A DNA stretch of 6,015 nucleotides. Source: Nocardioides sp. (GTDB lineage Bacteria; Actinomycetota; Actinomycetes; Propionibacteriales; Nocardioidaceae). The DNA lies in the NCBI GenBank assembly GCA_029264225.1, contig JARICB010000355.1:1-6015 (forward strand), read 5' to 3'. A program made the position numbers and the translations under genes. Positions within the stretch are counted from its first letter, which is position 1. Every line of letters begins with the position of its first letter. This document shows, one piece after another, positions 1 through 4,627 of this stretch. The notes under the pieces are model-generated. The model was not told the DNA's origin. It searched no databases and saw nothing but the letters and a program-made list of their open reading frames with translations.

Positions 1-2
1 GG

Positions 3-290
3 GGTCAGCTCGACGCGCTCGAGCGCGACAACAAGCTCGACTTCCTGCGTGAACCCGACCTCGGGTTCGCCTGGGCGGCCTACCGGTGGGCCGAGGGCGA
101 CGACCTCGACGATGTGCTGCGCGGGACGGATCTGGCCGCCGGCGACTTCGTCCGCTGGGTCAAGCAGTTGCTCGACCTGGCCGGCCAGGTCGCCGACGCG
201 GCCGGGGGCACGCCGCTGCGGGCCACCGCCCGTTCGACAGTCACGGCGCTCAAGCGTGGCGTTGTTGCCTACTCGTCGGTGACCGACTGA
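3..290 (+). CDS. helY: HelY/Ski2-like DEAD/DEAH-box RNA helicase, C-terminal end (5' partial)
   Basis: This is the last 95 codons of a gene that begins before the window; the frame is open from base 3 and ends at TGA 288-290. The visible protein matches the end of the C-terminal DSHCT-type helical domain of actinobacterial HelY, a superfamily 2 helicase related to Ski2/Mtr4. Recognisable pieces are the GFAWAAYRWAEG stretch, the LDDVLRGTDLAAGDFVRW stretch with KQLLDLAGQVADAA after it, and a basic LKRGVVAYSSV end. The helicase motor motifs (Walker A, DExH) lie outside the window, so activity cannot be judged. Family members unwind RNA or RNA-DNA duplexes in the cytoplasm. The gene converges with the exonuclease gene, 10 nt away. 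In Mycobacterium tuberculosis helY also lies close to a 5'-3' exonuclease gene (the Rv2090-Rv2092c area), which supports the call. Confidence 0.85.
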   Translation, partial: GQLDALERDNKLDFLREPDLGFAWAAYRWAEGDDLDDVLRGTDLAAGDFVRWVKQLLDLAGQVADAAGGTPLRATARSTVTALKRGVVAYSSVTD

Positions 291-304
291 CCCCAGTGGG
301 TCAG
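287..304. terminator. Palindrome over the two convergent stop codons, possible bidirectional terminator
   Basis: CTGACCC (287-293), a CAGT loop, then GGGTCAG (298-304): a perfect 7-bp stem with a 4-nt loop. The helY stop TGA (288-290) lies in the left arm and the exonuclease stop (TCA at 301-303 on the plus strand) in the right arm, so either transcript would fold it right at its stop codon. No T-tract follows on either side, as is common for proposed actinobacterial terminators. The structure is seen directly; the terminator function is inferred. Confidence 0.5.
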
Positions 305-1230
305 CGGGCTGCCAGCACGGCGGTGAGTCGCTCGACGGGGCTCGAGAGACCCCAGCGTTCGGCCAGCTCGGCCAACTGGGCCGGGTCGGCCGGAGACTGG
401 GGGAGGGCGGCGTCGGGGCGCTCCAGGTCGATGTCTCGAGCCACCGCCACGACGGTCGGGGCGACCGCGAGGTAGTCGGCTGCGGTCGTGACCTTGTTGC
501 GGGGTCCCGGTGCCAGATCGGAGTCGGGATCGGCTGCCGCGGCCCGGATCGCGTCGAGGTCGCCGTACTTCAGCAGCAGTGACGACGCCGTCTTGTCACC
601 GATTCCCGGTACTCCGGGGAGACCGTCCGAGGCGTCGCCGCGCAACGTTGCGAAGTCGGCGTACTGCTGCGGCAGGACGGCGTACTTCTCCACCACCGTG
701 TGCTCGGTGACCCGATCGTGCTTGCCGACACCGCGAGCGGTGTAGAGCACCCGCACCTGCTGCTCGTCATCGACCAACTGGAAGAGGTCACGATCACCGG
801 TCACAATGTCGACGGGCATGCCGGCGGCCGTTGCCAGGGTGGCAATCACGTCGTCGGCCTCGTAGCCGTCGGCCCCGAGAATGCAGATGCCGAAGGCGTT
901 GAGCACCTCGATGATGACGGGGATCTGGGCCTCGAGAGGATCGGGCACCTCTTCGATGTCGGGCACGTCCCCGGGCCGTACGGCGACCACCCGATGTTCC
1001 TTGTAGGAGGGGATCAGGTCGACTCGCCACTGCGGGCGCCAGTCGTTGTCCCAGCAACACACCAGATGTGTGGGCTCGTATTCACCGACCAGGCGCGAGA
1101 TGAAGTCGAGCAACCCGCGCACCGCGTTGACCGGGGTGCCGTCCGGCGCCTTCACGGAGTCGGGGACACCGAAGAACGCGCGGAAGTAGAGGGACGCGGT
1201 ATCGAGGAGCATGAGTCGCTGTGCGGTCAT
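301..1230 (-). CDS. Stand-alone 5'-3' exonuclease (Pol I N-terminal domain / FEN-like family)
   Basis: A 309-residue protein made only of the 5'-nuclease domain found at the N-terminus of DNA polymerase I; no polymerase part follows. Enzymes of this family remove 5' flaps and RNA primers with two metal ions. The metal-binding acidic residues sit in the expected order: D10 in LLDTASLYFRAFF, Y76-KEHR (arch region), E124-ADD-127 in GYEADDVIAT, D146 and D148 in TGDRDLF, and D199/D202 in GDASDGLPGVPGIGDKTA. The last is also the helix-three-turn-helix that grips DNA (about 197-225). The set looks complete, so the enzyme is probably active. The start at 1230 is chosen because AAGGA (minus strand, 1238-1242) lies 7 nt upstream; the longer in-frame ATG at 1305 would run into the divergent lrp gene. 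Such proteins accompany full Pol I in many actinobacteria, so this is probably an auxiliary repair or replication nuclease. Confidence 0.92.
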   Translation of the reverse strand: MTAQRLMLLDTASLYFRAFFGVPDSVKAPDGTPVNAVRGLLDFISRLVGEYEPTHLVCCWDNDWRPQWRVDLIPSYKEHRVVAVRPGDVPDIEEVPDPLEAQIPVIIEVLNAFGICILGADGYEADDVIATLATAAGMPVDIVTGDRDLFQLVDDEQQVRVLYTARGVGKHDRVTEHTVVEKYAVLPQQYADFATLRGDASDGLPGVPGIGDKTASSLLLKYGDLDAIRAAAADPDSDLAPGPRNKVTTAADYLAVAPTVVAVARDIDLERPDAALPQSPADPAQLAELAERWGLSSPVERLTAVLAAR

Positions 1231-1254
1231 TGGCAGATCCTTGCACGCTCGCAC

Positions 1255-1271
1255 CGCTAGCCTGTCGGTCG
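1255..1271 (+). promoter_or_regulatory. Possible -10 element for a leaderless lrp transcript
   Basis: TAGCCT (1258-1263) fits the actinobacterial TANNNT -10 pattern and ends 7 nt before the GTG at 1271. No Shine-Dalgarno sequence precedes that GTG. This spacing is what is expected if transcription starts at the first base of the start codon. No well-spaced -35 box is visible: TTGCAC at 1241-1246 is only 11 nt away. The whole divergent gap to the exonuclease start is 40 nt, so the promoters must overlap or sit inside the neighbouring gene. Confidence 0.35.
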
Positions 1272-1723
1272 TGACGACGTCAGAGGTTGAGGCTACCGAC
1301 CGCAAGATCCTTACGCTGCTGGCCGAGGACGGCCGGATGTCCTACACCGACCTGGGCAAGGCCACCGGACTCTCCACCTCCGCCGTGCACCAACGCGTCA
1401 AGCGGCTCGAGCAGCGCGGACTGATCAAGGGCTACGGGGCACAGATCGACTACGAGCAGACGGGGCGCCCACTGACGGCCTTCATCTCGATCACCCCCAT
1501 CGACCCGTCCCAGCCCGACGACTATCCCGAGCGGTTGGTCGCCATCCCCGAGATCGAGTCCTGCTGGTCGGTCGCGGGCAACGAGTCCTACATCCTCAAG
1601 ATCCGGGTCCCGACCCCCGTCGACCTGGAGAACCTGCTCGCCCGGATCCGGCTCGCGGCCAACGTTTCCACCCGGACCACCATCGTCCTGTCCACGCCGT
1701 ACGAGAACCGCTCGATCTCCTGA
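1271..1723 (+). CDS. Lrp/AsnC family transcriptional regulator
   Basis: A 150-residue protein, the usual length for this family. Residues about 8-60 form the N-terminal winged helix-turn-helix: ATDRKILTLLAEDGRMS, then DLGKATGLSTSAVHQRVKRLEQRGLIKGY with the recognition helix around 35-47. The rest is the RAM/AsnC effector-binding domain, with the typical V-A-G-N-E-S-Y-I-L-K-I-R-V core strand near residues 101-113. Family members bind amino acids, form dimers to octamers and control amino-acid metabolism genes. The GTG at 1271 is preferred over an ATG at 1211: the upstream one would extend into the divergent exonuclease gene and add 20 residues not typical of the family. The stop is followed by GC-rich inverted repeats and the left hairpin repeat. 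Ignoring the inserted 1200-nt unit, the next gene is kamA, so control of lysine catabolism is a reasonable guess but not shown. Confidence 0.9.
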   Translation: MTTSEVEATDRKILTLLAEDGRMSYTDLGKATGLSTSAVHQRVKRLEQRGLIKGYGAQIDYEQTGRPLTAFISITPIDPSQPDDYPERLVAIPEIESCWSVAGNESYILKIRVPTPVDLENLLARIRLAANVSTRTTIVLSTPYENRSIS

Positions 1724-1776
1724 CCCGGCCTCCGCCCCCTGGCCCCGGCCCAGACCCCCGACGCGGTTCGGCCGGG
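1724..1776 (+). terminator. Weak GC-rich stem downstream of lrp
   Basis: CCCGGCC occurs right after the lrp stop (1724-1730) and again at 1744-1750; both can pair with GGCCGGG at 1770-1776. The tighter option is a 7-bp stem with a 19-nt loop. No T-tract follows. In DNA this GC-rich such a stem may be chance; the stronger hairpins begin a few bases further on. Confidence 0.2.
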
Positions 1777-1782
1777 TGGGCG

Positions 1783-1863
1783 CTGGTCCCCCGGTTAACC
1801 GGGGGAATCGACACTTCTGGGGGCCTGCAACCCCCCAGAAGATGACGGAAACCCCGGGAGGTC
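1783..1863 (+). repeat. Hairpin-rich 81-nt repeat, left inverted copy
   Basis: This copy matches the reverse complement of 2902-2982 at 76 of 81 positions with no gaps; the match begins and ends sharply. It contains two hairpins in a row. The first is the perfect 18-nt palindrome CCCCCGGTTAACCGGGGG at 1788-1805. The second, 1814-1841, has arms CTTCTGGGGG and CCCCCAGAAG (10 bp) around the 8-nt loop CCTGCAAC. It lies between two convergent genes, lrp and the AbiEi-like gene, and overlaps the last two bases of the latter's stop codon. It could act as a bidirectional terminator, be a REP-like dispersed element, or be one end of a mobile cassette. No T-tract follows the hairpins. Confidence 0.85.
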
Positions 1864-2815
1864 ACACCGGTAGCGGCTTGCGCGAGGCCAGCAGCCTCCC
1901 GATCCGGCGTGCCGTGGCGATGGGATTCTCCAGATCCACCCACGTAAGGCGAATGCAGATCCACCCCGTCAATTGGCAGATCCTCTCTTCTCGCCTCTTC
2001 TCTCGCATCAAGAAGTCATCCAGGGACTCCCCGGGTCGTCGGAACTTCTCGTACTTCACCTTCCCGTCGAATTCGAGGAAGACCCCATACTCCGCCCACG
2101 CGAAGTCGACACGCGCGAACGCCAGTCCTTGCTCATCGAAGATCTCCACCTGGGGCTCTGGTCGGGGCAGGTGCTGCGCCCAGCACAGGTAGTCGGTGCG
2201 GGTCTCCGCCACGGACTCCATGCGGCTGTCAGCCAGGTGTAGCAGGAGGTGGTTGGAGAGCGTCTCGGGCCAGTGTTTGAGTTCCTGCGCGGCCTCGACG
2301 AGCTCGACTTCGGTGATCAGCCCAATGTGCAGCATCCCGTTGACCACCACCAACGCAGGTTCGAGCGCGGCCATCGTCGAGACCTCGATCGCGCATCGGG
2401 GGGCACGTGAGACACGAACGCCGTTGACCTCCTCAACGGACTCCTCGGCCAGTACGCCTCCGTGGTGAACGACGCCGGCCTCTCGACGTTCCCCGCACGC
2501 ATCAGTTCGGGTTGTATGGACCTCGTCGTACGAGATGTTCCACACCGGCACTCCACGCTCGATGGCTGCAGACACGTGCGTCAACGCCATCGATGGATGG
2601 CCTGCCCTGAGCACTGCTCGGGCGGTGAGGCGGTGCTGATCCGCCGCCGAGCAATCGCGCCACAGTTCGCCGCTGACGTAGGCACCGCGCCTGATTCGGT
2701 GCAGCGCTCCCTGCTTCACCAGCCGGCGAAGCTGCTGGTCCGTGTAGCCGTCATGCAGTAGTTCACGCCTGAGGCGGACTGTGCCGGTCAGGTCCCGGAG
2801 AGTTGGTTTCTGCAT
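1862..2815 (-). CDS. AbiEi-like winged-helix protein fused to a DUF559/Vsr-like PD-(D/E)XK nuclease domain
   Basis: A 317-residue protein. The N-terminus (about 12-47: LRRELLHDGYTDQQLRRLVK, then GALHRIRRGAYV) is the winged helix of the AbiEi antitoxin N-terminal family. The middle, about 50-195, is less distinctive. The C-terminal part resembles a DUF559-type endonuclease fold: E200/E204 in an early helix, D237 in RVDFAW, E248-x-D250-x-K252 in LEFDGK, then a long basic helix (REKRREERI) and the GWICIRLTW strand. These are the expected positions of PD-(D/E)XK catalytic residues, so cleavage of DNA is plausible but unproven. No AbiEii-type toxin partner is adjacent, so a toxin-antitoxin role is not supported. 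ATG 2815 is the only good start; GAGGG lies 12 nt upstream, a rather long spacing. A hand count of 2041-2100 gives 34/60 GC against 39/60 for kamA 3841-3900, a weak hint of foreign origin. Such genes occur in many paralogues in some actinobacteria. Confidence 0.75.
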   Translation of the reverse strand: MQKPTLRDLTGTVRLRRELLHDGYTDQQLRRLVKQGALHRIRRGAYVSGELWRDCSAADQHRLTARAVLRAGHPSMALTHVSAAIERGVPVWNISYDEVHTTRTDACGERREAGVVHHGGVLAEESVEEVNGVRVSRAPRCAIEVSTMAALEPALVVVNGMLHIGLITEVELVEAAQELKHWPETLSNHLLLHLADSRMESVAETRTDYLCWAQHLPRPEPQVEIFDEQGLAFARVDFAWAEYGVFLEFDGKVKYEKFRRPGESLDDFLMREKRREERICQLTGWICIRLTWVDLENPIATARRIGRLLASRKPLPV

Positions 2816-2866
2816 GCCATATGAATGCCCTCGATGCGTACCGACCCAAACGCTCCGTCGTACCCC

Positions 2867-2875
2867 TGTGGATAA
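2867..2875 (-). promoter_or_regulatory. Perfect DnaA-box sequence upstream of the AbiEi-like gene
   Basis: The minus strand reads TTATCCACA, an exact match to the strong DnaA box, about 52 nt before the ATG at 2815. It stands alone, with no AT-rich unwinding region or box cluster, so it is not an origin. It could let DnaA affect transcription of the nuclease gene, be part of a promoter, or be chance. A 9-mer this AT-rich is less expected in DNA of this composition than elsewhere. Confidence 0.4.
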
Positions 2876-2901
2876 CTCGCTCGGTACCGCACCGGCCGCT
2901 G

Positions 2902-2982
2902 GACCTCTCGAGGTTTCCGTCATCTTCTGGGGTGTTGCAGGCCCCCAGAAGTGTCGATTCCCCCGGTTAACCGGGGTTCCAG
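2902..2982 (-). repeat. Hairpin-rich 81-nt repeat, right inverted copy
   Basis: This is the inverted partner of 1783-1863, with five substitutions. It keeps the palindrome (2961-2976, 16 nt perfect, CCCCGGTTAACCGGGG) and the second hairpin (2924-2951, arms CTTCTGGGG and CCCCAGAAG, 9 bp, loop 10 nt). One substitution removes the innermost pair of the stem but leaves hairpin length unchanged. On the minus strand it starts 36 nt after the kamA stop, with the same polarity relative to kamA as the left copy has to lrp. It could therefore end kamA transcription and insulate the AbiEi-like gene, whose ATG is 86 nt further on. Confidence 0.85.
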
Positions 2983-3018
2983 TGACACAGGTAGCGATGC
3001 CGAGGGGGAGGAGGGAGC

Positions 3019-4473
3019 CTAGTGGGCCTGGAGGGCTGCGAGGCGCCGGGAGGCGAGGGCCACCTCGGCAGCCTTGAGGGCCGACTGTTCGAGGCCACCG
3101 TGCTCGGCCCACCACTGTTGACCTTCGGCAGGCAGGGTGTGGATGGGGTCGTAGTACTCGTAGGTGCGCGACATGGCGTCCTCGGAGGTGGCCTCGATCG
3201 AGGTCCGGTAGTTCTTGGTCCAGTAGGAGATACCGCGCTCGGTGTCGTACTCGGCCAACTGATGCACCCAGCGCTTGCCCACGAACGGCACGTCGCACAC
3301 GATCCGCGGGGTCGCGAAGCCAGGCAGGTAGCCCATGATGTGGTGCTGCAACCGTTGCGCATCGGCGACCGAGACCCGCCAGTGCTCCGAGTACGGGATC
3401 ATGTCGCACATGTAGAAGTAGTAGGGCATGATCTGCGCGCCGTCGAGCAGCCGGAAGCACAGGTCGAGCAGGGCATTCGGGTCGGCATTGACGCCGTTGA
3501 GCAGCACGCCCTGGTTGCGTACGTCGCGCAGGCCGGCATCCAGCATCGCGCGGGTCGCCTCGGCCACGAGCGGGGTGATCGAGTTGGCGTGGTTGGTGTG
3601 CGTGTGCATGGCAATCGATACGCCGCGCGCACGGGCGAGGGTCGCGACCCGGGTGACGCCCTCGACGACCTCGGGCTGGAGCCAGTGCTGCGGCAGCCCG
3701 ATCAGTGCCTTGGTGGCGAGTCGGATGTCACGGATGTTCTCGATCTCGAGCAGGTCGGTCAGGAAGGCCTCCAACCGCGGCCACGGCATGTTGGCCACGT
3801 CGCCACCGGAGACGACGACGTCGCGCACCTGGGGGGTACGCCGCAGGTAGTCGAGCATGTCGCCGACCCGGTCGGCCGGTTTGCCGGTGAACTTGAGCTT
3901 GTCGATCACCGGCGTGGAGTTGCCCACCAGGTCCATCCGCGTGCAGTGCCCGCAGTACTGCGGGCAGGTCGGCAACAGTTCGGCCAGCACCTTGGTCGGG
4001 TAGCGGTGGGTCAGCCCTTCGGTGGCCCACATGTCGTGCTCGTGCAACGAGTCGCGGGTGGAGTGCGGGTGCGAGGCCCAGTCCGTACGCCGGTCGCTGA
4101 ACACCGGGATCATGTAGTGACGGATCGGGTCGGCGTAGAACTCCTCCGTCATCGATCCGGCGCCGCCGGGGGAGAAGTGCGGCACCATCGTGTTCATCAT
4201 CTGCGGTGGAATCAGCATCGACATGGTGGCGCGCTCGTTCTGATCACGTTCGAGGTCGTCGTAGAAGCGGTCGTCGACGAGGTCGCCCAACAACTCTCGC
4301 AACTGCTTGGTGTTCTTGACGCAGTGCGCCCGCTGCCACTGGACCGAGGCCCAGTCCTGAGCGGTGACCCCGGACCAACCGGGGAATCGGGTCCAGTCGG
4401 GCTCGACCAGGTCGACACGTTGGTAGGGGTACGGCTGGCCGGTCGAGAGGTCGATGGCGGTCTCGATGCTCAT
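3019..4473 (-). CDS. kamA: L-lysine 2,3-aminomutase (radical SAM, PLP-dependent)
   Basis: A 484-residue protein that interconverts L-lysine and L-beta-lysine using a [4Fe-4S] cluster, SAM and PLP. The cluster motif is C170-x3-C174-x2-C177 in TCPQYCGHCTR, preceded by GLTHRYP with R157 (the carboxylate-binding arginine position of clostridial LAM). SGGD at 222-225 follows. D357 in MCDMI and D394 in VCDVPFVGK are 37 residues apart, exactly as D293 and D330 of the Clostridium subterminale enzyme, which bind the lysine side-chain amine; glutamate aminomutases differ there. K400 is the PLP lysine. Odd points: the PGGGGK loop is VPFVGK, one residue shorter, and all four zinc-ligand cysteines are missing (P332 sits at the C268 position and there is no cysteine after K400). 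The start at 4473 is chosen for GGAG (4480-4483) 6 nt upstream; the in-frame ATG at 4593 lacks this. Divergent from kdd-kamD, with which it shares a pathway. Confidence 0.93.
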   Translation of the reverse strand: MSIETAIDLSTGQPYPYQRVDLVEPDWTRFPGWSGVTAQDWASVQWQRAHCVKNTKQLRELLGDLVDDRFYDDLERDQNERATMSMLIPPQMMNTMVPHFSPGGAGSMTEEFYADPIRHYMIPVFSDRRTDWASHPHSTRDSLHEHDMWATEGLTHRYPTKVLAELLPTCPQYCGHCTRMDLVGNSTPVIDKLKFTGKPADRVGDMLDYLRRTPQVRDVVVSGGDVANMPWPRLEAFLTDLLEIENIRDIRLATKALIGLPQHWLQPEVVEGVTRVATLARARGVSIAMHTHTNHANSITPLVAEATRAMLDAGLRDVRNQGVLLNGVNADPNALLDLCFRLLDGAQIMPYYFYMCDMIPYSEHWRVSVADAQRLQHHIMGYLPGFATPRIVCDVPFVGKRWVHQLAEYDTERGISYWTKNYRTSIEATSEDAMSRTYEYYDPIHTLPAEGQQWWAEHGGLEQSALKAAEVALASRRLAALQAH

Positions 4474-4542
4474 TGCTCGCTCCAGGTGGGGAGTGTGGTT
4501 CGGGGACGGCGCGTCAGTTGTGTGGGCTGCGCCACATCTGCC

Positions 4543-4573
4543 ACAGTAGGAGGAAGATCTGCGGTAAGTCCAA
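4543..4573 (-). promoter_or_regulatory. Candidate kamA promoter
   Basis: On the minus strand TTGGAC (4568-4573) and TACTGT (4543-4548) resemble -35 and -10 boxes, separated by 19 nt, slightly longer than ideal. Transcription would start near 4536, leaving a leader of about 60 nt before the ATG at 4473. A CCACA copy overlaps the -10 box. Confidence 0.35.
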
Positions 4574-4583
4574 TGCCGCGCCG

Positions 4584-4589
4584 TAAGAT
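4584..4589 (+). promoter_or_regulatory. Candidate -10 box for kdd-kamD
   Basis: TAAGAT fits the TANNNT -10 pattern and would start transcription near 4596, about 30 nt before the kdd ATG. No convincing -35 box lies 16-18 nt upstream, as is frequent in actinobacteria or at activator-dependent promoters. The box is part of the TAAG-N9-CTTA inverted repeat. Confidence 0.3.
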
Positions 4590-4627
4590 CCACTGCCTTA
4601 GTTCACCTTTTGCGAAGGACGATCAAC

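Larger units (their letters stand above)
1783..2982. mobile_element. Possible inverted-repeat-bounded cassette carrying the HTH-nuclease gene
   Basis: The two 81-nt copies face each other and enclose exactly one gene, giving a 1200-nt unit between lrp and kamA, which would otherwise be convergent neighbours. The gene's stop codon touches the inner edge of the left repeat. No direct target-site duplication is visible outside the repeats (left flank GTGGGCG, right flank TGACACAG), and there is no recognisable transposase. The cassette reading is therefore a hypothesis; two independent copies of a dispersed terminator-like repeat would look the same. Confidence 0.35.
4474..4627. promoter_or_regulatory. 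Divergent kamA / kdd control region
   Basis: This 154-nt region must hold the promoters of both transcripts. It contains TGTGG at 4494-4498 and 4521-4525, and CCACA at 4532-4536 and 4541-4545. The inner pair forms an inverted repeat with a 6-nt spacer that would cover the probable kamA transcription start. On the kdd side AAGATC is repeated (4554-4559, 4585-4590; offset 31, about three helical turns), GTAAG is repeated (4564-4568, 4583-4587), and TAAG-N9-CTTA spans 4584-4600. These are candidate operators for a regulator such as the nearby Lrp protein; which protein binds is unknown. Confidence 0.5.

Noticed and set aside
700..1260. A 186-codon plus-strand open frame opposite the exonuclease
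   Set aside because: It overlaps the conserved exonuclease core on the other strand and has no family resemblance.
1788..1842. Repeat as an integron attC site
   Set aside because: The palindromic centre GTTAACC does not fit the GTTRRRY core site and there is no integrase gene or second core site in view.
2867..2875. Replication origin
   Set aside because: Only one DnaA box is present, with no AT-rich stretch and no dnaA, dnaN or parAB genes nearby.
2816..3460. Upstream extension of the AbiEi-like frame to 532 residues
   Set aside because: The extension would translate the right hairpin repeat and run antisense-frame through the end of kamA; the family's N-terminal winged helix begins right at ATG 2815.
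4474..4620. Lysine riboswitch before kamA or kdd
   Set aside because: The leaders are too short (about 60 and 30 nt by the candidate promoters) and show none of the multi-helix layout of that RNA.
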